From assembly GCA_905479685.1 (NCBI GenBank), contig CAJQNJ010000141.1:1-35586 (forward strand): a stretch of 35,586 nucleotides of DNA, read 5' to 3'. Below the pieces are notes generated by a model. That model had not been told where the DNA came from. It was given only the letters and a program-made list of their open reading frames with translations, and made no database searches. Shown one piece after another: positions 17,306-25,777 of the stretch (position 1 is its first letter; each line of letters opens with the position of its first letter). The translations under genes and the position numbers were made by a program. Origin of the DNA: an uncultured Acidimicrobiales bacterium. Its GTDB lineage: Bacteria; Actinomycetota; Acidimicrobiia; Acidimicrobiales; SHLQ01.

Positions 17306-17784
17306 GGCGTCGAGCCTTTCTCGGGCTCGGCTCCAACCTCGGAGATCGTGAGACCCATCTGAACGATGCGATCGAACGGATACCAGATCTGGTGCGGGTG
17401 TCATCGTTCTGGGAGACAGCGCCCGTGGGAGGTCCTGAGCAGGGCCCATTCCTGAACTGCGTCGTGCAGCTCGCTACCGATCGCACCGCACGTCAACTTC
17501 TGGCGGTGTGTCGCGAACGAGAGGAGTATGCAGAACGAGTCCGGGTCGAGCGTTGGGGCCCCCGCTCTCTCGATGTGGATGTGCTCTGGATCGATGGGGA
17601 GACCATCGACGAGTACGACCTCGTGGTGCCCCACCCGAGGATGTTCGATCGAGCCTTTGTACTCGTGCCACTTGCGGAGCTCGCGCCCGAACTGATTCCG
17701 AAGGACTTCGTAACGCCTCGCACCGATGAGGTGTGGCTGTACTCTCCGAACGCTGAACCAGAATCGGCAGACGAACCATCATGA
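17302..17784 (+). CDS. folK: 2-amino-4-hydroxy-6-hydroxymethyldihydropteridine diphosphokinase
   Basis: 160 aa. FLGLGSNLGDRETHL at the N-terminus, PVGGPEQGPFLNCVVQL, and RWGPRSLDVDVLW with the two magnesium-binding aspartates are the HPPK signatures; VPHPRMFDRAFVLVPLAELAP completes the fold. It pyrophosphorylates hydroxymethyl-dihydropterin to make the FolP substrate. It overlaps both neighbours by 4 nt (ATGA), so folB, folK and the GTPase gene must be translated from one mRNA. Confidence 0.95.
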   Translation: MRRRAFLGLGSNLGDRETHLNDAIERIPDLVRVSSFWETAPVGGPEQGPFLNCVVQLATDRTARQLLAVCREREEYAERVRVERWGPRSLDVDVLWIDGETIDEYDLVVPHPRMFDRAFVLVPLAELAPELIPKDFVTPRTDEVWLYSPNAEPESADEPS

Positions 17785-18704
17785 ACCTCGTGGAAGAAGA
17801 AGAAGTGAGCTTCGAGGAACCGACCTTTGCCCCATGGGATGGTCGGCGAGTTCCGGTGTTGCTCTTGGGCGGCTATCTCGGAGCAGGAAAGACGACGGTG
17901 ATCAACGAGATCTTGGCCAGGGCAGATGTTCCGATCGCCGTATTCGTCAATGATGTCGGTCAGATAAACATCGACGCTCGTCTGATCGAGCGACAGGCCG
18001 GTGACACCCTCGACCTGACCGGTGGCTGTGTCTGTTGCAGTTTGAAGAACGGGTTCCTCGAAGCGTTCGACCAGCTTCGATCGCGTGCCACGCCACCTGA
18101 GCTCGTCGTGGTGGAACTCAGTGGAATAGCGAATCCTTCCGCTGCAGCTGCGTTCGCGTCGACCCCGGGATTCTCCCTCGACAGCATCATCGTCCTGGTC
18201 GACCTCGACCAGTTCCTCGATCGTGAAGATGAGACGTCCGTCGTTGCCGATGCGGTTCGTGCCCAGGTTCGTTCAGCGGATCTCCTCTTGCTGACCAAGC
18301 GCGATCTCGTCAGTGACGGGCGAGTCGAGCGAGTGACGTCTCGATTGCGCGAGCTCACGCCTGGCACCCCGATCGTGTTGGCCGACTCGGCGCACTCGAT
18401 CGCTGGACTTGTCGGTCTCGGGGCACGACGTCCAGTGCTCCAGATCGGAGATGGCACAAGCCTGTTCGATCAACACACGACGTCTCTTGTCCCGATCGGC
18501 GGCACGATGCACCGGAGCGCGTTGGAGTCTCTTGTCGCAAACCTGCCGAGCGAGGTTGTTCGGGCGAAGGGGATCGTGCAGATCGAGACGGGCGAGCTCA
18601 TGGTCGTGCAGGTGGTCGGGAAGCGGCGTTCGATCGAACCCTTACCGATGGCAGAGTCCACCGAACCGACCGACCTGGTCGTTGTCACCGCGACCCGGAT
18701 CTGA
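17781..18704 (+). CDS. COG0523 (CobW/ZigA-type) G3E GTPase, putative metal chaperone
   Basis: 307 aa. Walker A GYLGAGKTT (31-39), the family-defining CxCC in GGCVCCSLKNG (83-86), VVELSGIANP (Walker B/switch) and LLTKRDL (base recognition) are all present. G3E GTPases of this clade deliver Zn, Co or related metals to client enzymes. The His-rich loop common in many members is missing. The N-terminus carries an acidic run (EEEE) instead, and the C-terminal CobW_C part is short. Its ATG overlaps the folK stop by 4 nt. Known links between COG0523 proteins and FolE under zinc limitation make the zinc enzyme FolE a reasonable client, but this is inference. Confidence 0.9.
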   Translation: MNLVEEEEVSFEEPTFAPWDGRRVPVLLLGGYLGAGKTTVINEILARADVPIAVFVNDVGQINIDARLIERQAGDTLDLTGGCVCCSLKNGFLEAFDQLRSRATPPELVVVELSGIANPSAAAAFASTPGFSLDSIIVLVDLDQFLDREDETSVVADAVRAQVRSADLLLLTKRDLVSDGRVERVTSRLRELTPGTPIVLADSAHSIAGLVGLGARRPVLQIGDGTSLFDQHTTSLVPIGGTMHRSALESLVANLPSEVVRAKGIVQIETGELMVVQVVGKRRSIEPLPMAESTEPTDLVVVTATRI

Positions 18705-18714
18705 GCACACGGCC

Positions 18715-19503
18715 TCAGGCGCCGTCGCGGAAGGTAAGTGCGAAGTCGATCGTGCGCGACTCACCTTCGTCGAGGACCTGCGGGTCGTCATTCACATCGT
18801 TCGGGGGTCCGGTTTGTGGTTCGACGCAAAGTGCGTGAGATGGCTCGTCGTACACGACCCAATGGTCGGCCGACGACGCCAATCCCACTTCCACCGTTCC
18901 CCATCGAAGTTGTGGACCTTGGGCCAGTTCGGTGAAGCAGTCGTCCCAGGGTCGAGGCGATGGTGCGACTCGTCGGGATGATGGCATTCCGTCGTCATCT
19001 CGTTCGTACATCACCTTGGCGTCGAAGATGAGTTCTGCCTCGGAGCCCGCGCCGATGTCGCGACGGAACCAGGGATGCCACCCAAGCGAAACCGGCTGCC
19101 GGTCACCGGCCTCAACCGTCATCTGAAGGTGCAGATGGTTGTCATCGACGACAAAACTCTGGGTAGCTGCACCCGAGAACGGCCACGGTTCACTGAACTC
19201 ATAGCGGATCGAGTTGTCGCTCACCGAGGTCCAGGGAGCGGTGAGGCCAAATCCATGGATCGCATGGGGGCCAAGGTTCTGGGGCAGCGTCACCACTGTG
19301 CCCTCGAAGTCGAGAACCCCGCGACGAATTCTTCCAGCGAACGGGACCATGGGAAAACAGCCCCACGCGATTGGGTCGTCGCGTCTGGCCACGAGCAGCT
19401 CATGTCCGCCGAAGAGAATTGACGAAACTCTTCCCCCACGTATGAGATCGACCGAGATCTGGAGACGTCCGTTCGCGCTTTCCAAAACCATCGTGTCGTC
19501 CAT
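18715..19503 (-). CDS. Aldose 1-epimerase family protein
   Basis: 262 aa. GGRVSSILFGGHELLV, GCFPMVPFAGRIRRG, LGPHAIHGFG (His83) and LGWHPWFRRDIG (His143) follow the galactose mutarotase fold, with the two histidines matching the family's substrate and catalytic positions. It interconverts alpha and beta anomers of a hexose or hexose phosphate; the exact sugar cannot be read. The frame is open to 19641, across the divergent nadC start, but ATG at 19503 begins the family-like N-terminus and has a TAACTT box 8 nt upstream. Confidence 0.87.
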   Translation of the reverse strand: MDDTMVLESANGRLQISVDLIRGGRVSSILFGGHELLVARRDDPIAWGCFPMVPFAGRIRRGVLDFEGTVVTLPQNLGPHAIHGFGLTAPWTSVSDNSIRYEFSEPWPFSGAATQSFVVDDNHLHLQMTVEAGDRQPVSLGWHPWFRRDIGAGSEAELIFDAKVMYERDDDGMPSSRRVAPSPRPWDDCFTELAQGPQLRWGTVEVGLASSADHWVVYDEPSHALCVEPQTGPPNDVNDDPQVLDEGESRTIDFALTFRDGA

Positions 19504-19511
19504 GGCTGGTG

Positions 19512-19517
19512 AAGTTA
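19512..19517 (-). promoter_or_regulatory. TANNNT -10 box, probably leaderless, for the epimerase gene
   Basis: TAACTT on the minus strand ends 8 nt before the ATG at 19503. It lies back to back with the nadC box in a 41-bp divergent intergenic region. Confidence 0.42.
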
Positions 19518-19532
19518 GCAACCCTGCCCCGC

Positions 19533-19538
19533 TAGATT
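19533..19538 (+). promoter_or_regulatory. TANNNT -10 box, probably leaderless, for nadC
   Basis: TAGATT ends exactly 6 nt before the GTG at 19545. No Shine-Dalgarno sequence is possible in the remaining 6 nt (CGTCAG). Confidence 0.5.
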
Positions 19539-19544
19539 CGTCAG

Positions 19545-20426
19545 GTGTCCCGATACTTTCACCCACCGCATCATGATGTGATCGACGTCGTGCGCAGAGC
19601 CCTCGTCGAGGATCTGACGCCGCTGGGTGATCTGAGCGCATCGCTCGTGCCGGACTCGACGCTTGCGACGGCCAAGATCGTGGCCCGTCCCGAAGGCGTC
19701 ATCGCTGGGACTGCGTGCGTCGCGGAAACACTTCGTCAGGTCGATCCGACGGTCGATCTCGAATGGTCCGTTGACGAGGGCGTCGTTGTCGACGCTGGCC
19801 AAACGCTCGGGACGCTGCGAGGATCGCTCGAGTCGATACTGATCGCAGAGCGCACGGCGCTCAATTTCATGATGTACCTGTCGGGTATTGCCACGAACAC
19901 CCGGCGGTATGTGGACGCAGCGACGGGCCCTGCCCAAGTCTGGGACACTCGCAAGACCACACCAGGGCTGCGTTCCCTCGAGAAGGCAGCGGTCCGAGCA
20001 GGTGGAGCGCGAAATCATCGAGGAAACCTCAGCGACTGGATCATGCTCAAGGACAACCATCTGACGGGACTGTCGATCGCCGACGGAGTGATCGAGGCTC
20101 GTCGCCGTTGGCCAGCCCGCACGATTCATGTCGAGGCCGACCGACTGGAGCACGTCGACGCAGCGGTTCATGCAGACGTCGACGCGATCCTGCTCGACAA
20201 CATGGACCCAGAGCGCTTGCGAGATGCCGTTTCCCTTGTCGACGAACTCTCCAAGAATCGACGACGCCCGCTGCTCGAGGCGAGCGGCGGGATCGATCTG
20301 ACCACGATCGATGCTGTGAGCCATACCGGCGTCGACATGATCTCGACGTCCAAACTCAGCTTCGGCGCACCCACGCTCGACATCGGGCTCGACATCAGCC
20401 CTTCCCAGACCCCCATCGATCGGTGA
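19545..20426 (+). CDS. nadC: Nicotinate-nucleotide pyrophosphorylase (carboxylating)
   Basis: 293 aa. ERTALNFMMYLSGIAT, WDTRKTTPGLRSLEK, NHRGNLSDWIMLKDNH, VEADRLEHV, ILLDNM, LEASGGI and STSKLSFGAPTLDIGLDI are the family blocks for quinolinate and PRPP binding. The enzyme makes nicotinate mononucleotide, joining de novo NAD synthesis. nadA and nadB are not beside it. The GTG start is supported by a TANNNT box 6 nt upstream. The stop is 4 nt before lysS, so the two are co-transcribed. Confidence 0.95.
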   Translation: MSRYFHPPHHDVIDVVRRALVEDLTPLGDLSASLVPDSTLATAKIVARPEGVIAGTACVAETLRQVDPTVDLEWSVDEGVVVDAGQTLGTLRGSLESILIAERTALNFMMYLSGIATNTRRYVDAATGPAQVWDTRKTTPGLRSLEKAAVRAGGARNHRGNLSDWIMLKDNHLTGLSIADGVIEARRRWPARTIHVEADRLEHVDAAVHADVDAILLDNMDPERLRDAVSLVDELSKNRRRPLLEASGGIDLTTIDAVSHTGVDMISTSKLSFGAPTLDIGLDISPSQTPIDR

Positions 20427-20430
20427 CCAA

Positions 20431-21948
20431 ATGAACGAGACCAGTGGACCTGAGGAAGCGGCGCGTCCAAGTGACGAGGCTCCGATTCGGTCCTACGAGA
20501 TTCCGTATCGTTACGACACGACCGCAACGACCGCACAACTGCAGGAGAAGTTCGTTGACCTCGGCGATGGCGAGGAGACCGGAGCCGTCGTATCGATCGC
20601 TGGTCGGCTCATGCTCAAACGAGATCAGGGCAAGATCGTGTTCGGGGTGGTGCAGGACGGCACAGGACGAATCCAGATCTTTGCTCCCACGAAGACCACT
20701 CCCAACTTCGACGAGTTTGCAGGGTTGAGTCTCGGCGACTGGATCGGTGTGACAGGCGAGGTCATCAAGACGCGGCGAGGCGAACTCTCGATCCGGCCCA
20801 GCGAGTGGGTCATGCTGGCTCCGACTCGTCGACCTTTTCCAGACAAGTGGCACGGCATCACCGACCCCGACACGCGGTATCGGCAGCGGTACGTGGATCT
20901 CTGGGTGTCCGAGGAATCGAACGCCGCCCTTCGTAATCGAAGTCGAATCATGTCGCTCACGAGACGCTGGTTGGAAGAGCGAGACTTCATGGAAGTGGAA
21001 ACGCCGATCTTCCATAGCATCGCGAGCGGAGCCATGGCTCGGCCGTTCTCGACGCACCACAACGCGCTCGATGTCGATCTCTACCTTCGTATCGCGCCCG
21101 AGTTGTATCTGAAACGGCTCACTGTCGGAGGCTTCGAGCGAGTTTTCGAGATCGGTCGAGTGTTTCGGAACGAGGGTATGTCAACCCGGCACAACCCCGA
21201 ATTCACAATGCTCGAGCTCTATTGGGCATACTCCGATTACAACGACATCATGGAGCTGGTCGAACAGCTCGTCTCGAGCCTTGCGATGGAGATCTGTGGA
21301 AGCACCACACTCGTCTATGACGACAAGGAACTCGATCTCTCGGTGCCGTGGAAACGAGCGTCGATGCTCGATCTGATCGAAGAACACACCGGGTTGGTTC
21401 TTTCGATTGACATGGATCGTGATGCGTTGGCAGCGATCGCGGTGGAGTACGGCGTCGAGGTGAAGGAGTACTACGGCACCGGAAAGCTGATCCTTGAAAT
21501 CTACGAGAAGACGACGGAAACGCAGCTGTGGGGTCCCGTGTTCGTCACCGATTACCCCAAGGAGGTCTCGCCGCTGTCTCGCGACCACCGAACCTCCCCC
21601 GGTCTCACCGAGCGCTTCGAAGGGATCGTCGCTGGGCGAGAGTTGTGCAATGCCTTCAGCGAGTTGGTGGATCCAGACGAGCAGCTTGCCCGCTTTCATG
21701 ACCAAGAGGCCGAACGGGCAGCCGGTGACGCCGAGGCGATGGGCATGGACCTCGACTACATCCGCGCCCTCGAGTACGGCATGCCTCCGACGGGCGGTCT
21801 GGGTATCGGCATGGACCGGCTCGTCATGCTGCTCACCGGCTCCACCACGATCAGAGATGTGGTTCTTTTCCCGACGCTCCGTCCCGAGCAGGTCACCGGA
21901 ACCCCACCTGAAGACGAGGCGCAAGCAGCTCCGCCCCCGGTCGAGTAG
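20431..21948 (+). CDS. lysS: Lysyl-tRNA synthetase, class II
   Basis: 505 aa. The N-terminal OB-fold anticodon domain (about 45-150; GAVVSIAGRLMLKRDQGKIVF) precedes the class II core: motif 1 near DFMEVETPIFH, motif 2 RVFRNEGMSTRHNPEFTML, and motif 3 GLGIGMDRLVMLLTG. The ARPFSTHHNALD loop is the LysRS signature, here with MARPF where AARPF is usual. It charges tRNA-Lys. It follows nadC by 4 nt and is followed by a phosphatase gene after 9 nt. Its placement upstream of clpC echoes mycobacterial gene order. Confidence 0.97.
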   Translation: MNETSGPEEAARPSDEAPIRSYEIPYRYDTTATTAQLQEKFVDLGDGEETGAVVSIAGRLMLKRDQGKIVFGVVQDGTGRIQIFAPTKTTPNFDEFAGLSLGDWIGVTGEVIKTRRGELSIRPSEWVMLAPTRRPFPDKWHGITDPDTRYRQRYVDLWVSEESNAALRNRSRIMSLTRRWLEERDFMEVETPIFHSIASGAMARPFSTHHNALDVDLYLRIAPELYLKRLTVGGFERVFEIGRVFRNEGMSTRHNPEFTMLELYWAYSDYNDIMELVEQLVSSLAMEICGSTTLVYDDKELDLSVPWKRASMLDLIEEHTGLVLSIDMDRDALAAIAVEYGVEVKEYYGTGKLILEIYEKTTETQLWGPVFVTDYPKEVSPLSRDHRTSPGLTERFEGIVAGRELCNAFSELVDPDEQLARFHDQEAERAAGDAEAMGMDLDYIRALEYGMPPTGGLGIGMDRLVMLLTGSTTIRDVVLFPTLRPEQVTGTPPEDEAQAAPPPVE

Positions 21949-21957
21949 TCGTCGCTG

Positions 21958-22731
21958 ATGGAGGACGACGATCGTTTCGCGCATGCGCTCGCCACTGATG
22001 CTGCCGATCGCCTCGTCAGAGCGCAGGACCAGGCGATCGCCGGTGGCCGTGGCGGTTGGTGGCTCGAAGACCATGGGGACTCACTTGCCCACGACTACCT
22101 GGTAGATGAGCTGCGTCGGGCGCGACCCACGGACGGCCTCTTGTCAGAAGAGGGGCATGATGACGGTGATCGGGTGGGCATGCGGCGCGCATGGATCGTC
22201 GATCCGCTGGACGGATCCAATGGGTTCGGTTCGGGAAACGCAGAGTGGGCTGTCCATGTTGGGCTCGCCGTCGACGGGGAGGCACTCGTGGGTGCCGTGG
22301 CGGTTCCTGGTATTGGAATCACTGCGTCGACGCACGATGTCCCAGAGGTTCCCGACCGTACGAATCGGCGACCGGTGGTCATCACTGGGCGAAGCCGCAT
22401 TCGGTCCGATGGTCAGTTCCTTGCGGGGGCACTAGACGCTGATCTGACCGCGTGCAGTTCCGCGGGCGTGAAAGCGGTCTTGGTCGCGATCGGGAAGGCT
22501 GATGTATACGTCCATGATGCGCCGCTCTATGAATGGGATGTGTGCGCGCCCGTGGCGGTCGCTCTCGCGGCGGGTCTTGACGCGTGCGGCACCGATGGCA
22601 GCACCATCCAATTCAACAAGGACACTCCAGTCGTCAATAGCTTGGTGATCTGTCGCCCTGAGTTCACCGCTGATGTTGTTCACGCACTGCAGTCGCGTTC
22701 GAGCATGGCCGCACAGCGTGATGATCACTGA
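21958..22731 (+). CDS. Inositol-monophosphatase superfamily phosphatase
   Basis: 257 aa. Metal-site motifs LLSEEG (about 62-66) and WIVDPLDGSNGFGSG (79-92), plus the late YEWDVCAPVAVALAAG with the third metal Asp, identify the IMPase/CysQ superfamily of Mg-dependent, Li-sensitive phosphatases. The N-terminal block is altered: the usual D-V-x-x-K-x-D-x-S segment reads WLEDHGDSLAHDYL and lacks the Lys. The substrate could be an inositol phosphate, PAP or another sugar phosphate; sequence alone does not decide. It is 9 nt downstream of lysS, probably in the nadC-lysS unit. Confidence 0.85.
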   Translation: MEDDDRFAHALATDAADRLVRAQDQAIAGGRGGWWLEDHGDSLAHDYLVDELRRARPTDGLLSEEGHDDGDRVGMRRAWIVDPLDGSNGFGSGNAEWAVHVGLAVDGEALVGAVAVPGIGITASTHDVPEVPDRTNRRPVVITGRSRIRSDGQFLAGALDADLTACSSAGVKAVLVAIGKADVYVHDAPLYEWDVCAPVAVALAAGLDACGTDGSTIQFNKDTPVVNSLVICRPEFTADVVHALQSRSSMAAQRDDH

Positions 22732-22743
22732 GGGAATTGTCTG

Positions 22744-22771
22744 TTGATACCCCAAGATTTGGCAGCATATT
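22744..22771 (+). promoter_or_regulatory. Candidate promoter TTGATA...CATATT for the sugar transferase gene
   Basis: TTGATA at 22744-22749 and CATATT at 22766-22771 are 16 nt apart, within an AT-richer 70-bp gap. Transcription would start near 22778, giving a leader before the coding region. Confidence 0.35.
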
Positions 22772-22830
22772 TCTGGAGCATTTTTGGGTAACCGCTCCTT
22801 GCGGTGTCATCATGGGGCAGGATTCGGCGG

Positions 22831-24315
22831 ATGAAAGACGACCTCATGGGAGATTCAACCCACAACCCACCACCTGGAGTGGGCGACGTCGCCTCTTCGG
22901 GTGCGGTTGGTGAGGAATTGATTCAGCGGTCATCATCGTTGGTCCTCGATCCAGACTCGACGAGGGTCTCCCTCGCGATCGGGGACGCAGTTGCCGCCTT
23001 TTTGGTGGTTGTGGTTGTGACCGTCGCTCTCGAAGGTTTCGATTCGCTCGTGTCGATAGACCCCTTCGTCGTGGGATTGGTTGGTGCTGGTGCACTCTGG
23101 GTCGTCTTGTGGTGGCGTAATGCGTACTACCTCAGTCGGTCGATCTACTGGGATGGAAACCTGTCGGTCCTGGTCACGTCGATCGCTGCCACCACCGCTG
23201 GAATGGTCGGTGCGTCGTGGCTGTTTGTCCTCGAGCCGGCTCGACTCTGGCAGCTGACGATCAGTGGGGCGTGGTTGATCTCGATGAGTCTCGTGAGATT
23301 GGTCCTCGCTCGCAGGAACGATGAGCGAAGTACGCCCGTGAGAGTGATCGTCGCTGGCAATACCGGCGACGCGCTGGCGACTCGACTGGCCTTGCGCGCC
23401 GATCCGCGGACAAGTTATGAGGTGCAGGGATTCGTCATGGATCGCCTTGACGACGACGTTCCCACTATCGTCTCCCAGCTTGCACTCGGATCGATCGATC
23501 ACCTCCCACACATCGCGAAGAAGGCAGATACCGACTTGGTCGTCGTGTGTCTCGGCGCCATCGATGCCGAGCGATTCGCACCACTTGTGCGCCATCTCAA
23601 TTTTGTGGGTGTCGAAGTGGCGTTGAGCACGGGACTCTCCGATGTTGCGCTTCGACGCGTCAGCCTCAGCCACGTTGCTGGACGTCCATTGGTGCGAGTG
23701 ACCCCCGCTCCCCTCGGTGGCTGGCATCTTGCGGTGAAGCGAGCACTCGATGTTGTCGGAGCGACGCTTCTCCTGATCCTGACTTCGCCGATCTTGCTCG
23801 CGGCGACGATCGCGATCCGAATCGAAGATGGAGGCCGAGCGCTGTACCGCCAGAAACGGGTCGGTAAGGGTGGTCACCAGTTCACGATCTTCAAGTTCCG
23901 CACGATGGTGAACCGCGCTGAGGAACTCCAGATCGACCTGACGAACGATCACGAAGGTCCGGTGTTCAAGATGCAGGAAGATCCACGGGTCACCCGAGTC
24001 GGCCGGGTCCTCCGAAAGACGTCATTCGACGAGCTCCCACAGATCATCAACATCCTGCGCGGTGAGATGAGCCTCGTCGGCCCGCGACCACTGCCCGTAT
24101 ACGAAATTGATGCAGCCCCTACGAGTTTCTTGGATCGACAGGCGGTCAAGCCAGGTTTGACTGGACGCTGGCAGGTCTCGGGTCGATCCGATACAGGGTT
24201 TGCCGAGCTCGACGAGCTCGATCGCTGGTATGTCGACAACTGGTCGTTGGGCCAAGACTTCGAGATCCTGGCGCGGACTGTCCCGGCCGTCCTCCTGGCC
24301 CGTGGCGCTCGATAG
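22831..24315 (+). CDS. Polyprenyl-phosphate sugar-1-phosphate transferase (exopolysaccharide initiation, WbaP/WcaJ-like)
   Basis: About 494 aa. Four hydrophobic spans occupy roughly the first 170 residues. A nucleotide-binding-like domain follows ([19 protein letters not shown]), then a reentrant membrane helix ([20 protein letters not shown]) and the catalytic bacterial sugar transferase domain: [34 protein letters not shown] with the Asp-Glu dyad, and [12 protein letters not shown]. It transfers a sugar-1-phosphate from a nucleotide sugar to undecaprenyl phosphate at the inner membrane, starting exopolysaccharide or capsule repeat synthesis. No other glycan genes flank it. GTG at 22804 and ATG at 22846 are other possible starts. 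Confidence 0.9.
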   Translation: MKDDLMGDSTHNPPPGVGDVASSGAVGEELIQRSSSLVLDPDSTRVSLAIGDAVAAFLVVVVVTVALEGFDSLVSIDPFVVGLVGAGALWVVLWWRNAYYLSRSIYWDGNLSVLVTSIAATTAGMVGASWLFVLEPARLWQLTISGAWLISMSLVRLVLARRNDERSTPVRVIVAGNTGDALATRLALRADPRTSYEVQGFVMDRLDDDVPTIVSQLALGSIDHLPHIAKKADTDLVVVCLGAIDAERFAPLVRHLNFVGVEVALSTGLSDVALRRVSLSHVAGRPLVRVTPAPLGGWHLAVKRALDVVGATLLLILTSPILLAATIAIRIEDGGRALYRQKRVGKGGHQFTIFKFRTMVNRAEELQIDLTNDHEGPVFKMQEDPRVTRVGRVLRKTSFDELPQIINILRGEMSLVGPRPLPVYEIDAAPTSFLDRQAVKPGLTGRWQVSGRSDTGFAELDELDRWYVDNWSLGQDFEILARTVPAVLLARGAR

Positions 24316-24409
24316 ATAGACCAGATACCGTCGCGATTTCATCCGTTTGACCGGACATATCGGAGTGACTGAATTGGTGCGCGCTGCCGGGTCGTGGGCC
24401 GACCTTTCC

Positions 24410-24415
24410 TAGTGT
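24410..24415 (+). promoter_or_regulatory. Candidate -10 box TAGTGT for metY
   Basis: TAGTGT lies 29 nt before the ATG, leaving room for a short leader with a Shine-Dalgarno sequence. No -35 is convincing. I saw no SAM-riboswitch-like structure in the 129-nt gap. Confidence 0.33.
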
Positions 24416-24433
24416 TGCTTCGACAACGATGCC

Positions 24434-24438
24434 AGGAG
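24434..24438 (+). promoter_or_regulatory. Shine-Dalgarno AGGAG of metY
   Basis: AGGAG ends 6 nt before the ATG at 24445. It fixes that start over the in-frame ATG at 24394, whose extra 17 residues do not fit the family. Confidence 0.65.
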
Positions 24439-24444
24439 ACAGCA

Positions 24445-25752
24445 ATGACGAGCACGTGGGGATTCGAGACCAACCAGCTTCATGCGGGGCAAGCAGCTGA
24501 TCCGGCTACCGGTTCGCGCGCCGTGCCGATCTACCAGACCACGTCTTTCGTGTTCAACGACACGGAGCACGCGAAGAACCTTTTTGCGTTGGCAGAGATC
24601 GGCAACATCTATACGCGGATCATGAACCCGACACAAGGTGTGCTCGAAGGTCGCATTTCGGCATTGGAGGGCGGGACCGAGACCGCTGTTGGTCTGCCCG
24701 GAGCGCTCGCCGTGGCGAGTGGCCAAGCAGCCGAAGTGCTGGCGATCCTCAACCTGGCCGAGTCAGGCGATCACATCGTGGTCTCCTCTTCGTTGTACGG
24801 CGGGACGTACAACCTGTTCAACTACACCTTCCCCAAGATGGGCATCACGGCCACGTTCATCGACGATCCCGACGACCTCGACGCCTGGGCCGCGGCCGTG
24901 CAGCCCAACACAAAGGCGTTCTATGGCGAGTCGATCGGGAACCCCCGAGCCAACATCCTCGACATGGCGGGTATCTCGAGAGTGGCCCACGAGAACAACG
25001 TGCCGCTCATCGTGGACAACACGGTTGCTACTCCCTACCTCCTGAGGCCACTCGAGCATGGCGCGGACATCGTGGTTCACTCGGCCACCAAGTTCATCGG
25101 AGGCCATGGAACGTCGATCGGCGGCCTGATCATCGACGGTGGTTCATTCGACTTCGGAGCGAGCGGAAAACATCCGATGCTCACCGAGCCCGACCCGAGC
25201 TATCACGGTCTTCCGTACTGGTCGGCACTCGGCCCAGGGGCCTACATCATCAAAGCTCGTGTGCAACTGCTTCGCGATCTCGGGCCTGCGCTTGCGCCTC
25301 TCAACGCGTTCCTCTTCCTTCAAGGGCTCGAGACGCTGAGCCTTCGCATGGAACGGCATTTCTCCAACGCGCAGAAGGTCGCTGAGTTCCTCGACGGTCA
25401 TGCCCAGGTCGAGGACGTGTCGTACGCCGGATTGAAGAGTTCGCCATGGTTCGATCGAGCGACCGAACTCGGTGGCGGGAAGGGGTACGGGTCCATCGTG
25501 TCGTTCGACATCGCTGGCGGCCTCGAGGCTGGACAGAAGTTCGTCAACGCATTGGCTCTGCACAGTCACGTGGCAAACATCGGTGATGCCAAGAGCCTCG
25601 TGATCCACCCGGCGAGCACAACACACAGCCAATTGAGCGAGCAGGAGCAGGCAGCTTCGGGTGTACGACAAGGCTTGGTTCGCTTGTCCGTTGGCCTCGA
25701 GACAATCGATGACATCATTGCCGATCTCGAGGTTGGATTCGCTGCCGTCTAG
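24445..25752 (+). CDS. metY: O-acetylhomoserine sulfhydrylase (Cys/Met metabolism PLP enzyme)
   Basis: 435 aa, the long MetY size. GFETNQLHAGQAADPATGSRAVPIYQTTS at the N-terminus, YTRIMNPTQ, SSLYGGTYNLF, and VVHSATKFIGGHGTSIGG with PLP Lys216 identify O-acetylhomoserine/O-acetylserine sulfhydrylases. It makes homocysteine (or methionine) from O-acetylhomoserine and sulfide. The C-terminal block ASTTHSQLSEQEQAASGV is characteristic of the group. No metX is adjacent. It is 25 nt upstream of the phosphoglucomutase gene and may be co-transcribed with it. Confidence 0.93.
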   Translation: MTSTWGFETNQLHAGQAADPATGSRAVPIYQTTSFVFNDTEHAKNLFALAEIGNIYTRIMNPTQGVLEGRISALEGGTETAVGLPGALAVASGQAAEVLAILNLAESGDHIVVSSSLYGGTYNLFNYTFPKMGITATFIDDPDDLDAWAAAVQPNTKAFYGESIGNPRANILDMAGISRVAHENNVPLIVDNTVATPYLLRPLEHGADIVVHSATKFIGGHGTSIGGLIIDGGSFDFGASGKHPMLTEPDPSYHGLPYWSALGPGAYIIKARVQLLRDLGPALAPLNAFLFLQGLETLSLRMERHFSNAQKVAEFLDGHAQVEDVSYAGLKSSPWFDRATELGGGKGYGSIVSFDIAGGLEAGQKFVNALALHSHVANIGDAKSLVIHPASTTHSQLSEQEQAASGVRQGLVRLSVGLETIDDIIADLEVGFAAV

Positions 25753-25777
25753 GTAGATCATCTGCGAGACTTGTCCG

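Noticed and set aside
21181-22074. 297-codon open frame antisense to lysS
   Set aside because: Lies opposite class II synthetase motifs 2 and 3; composition and content are those of a shadow frame.
22933-23952. 339-codon open frame antisense to the sugar transferase gene
   Set aside because: Rich in Asp, Arg and His without domains, and opposite a clear membrane enzyme.
24316-24444. Possible SAM riboswitch upstream of metY
   Set aside because: No extended pairing or conserved core was visible. Only a short GTTG-CTTCGA-CAAC repeat is present, too weak to call.
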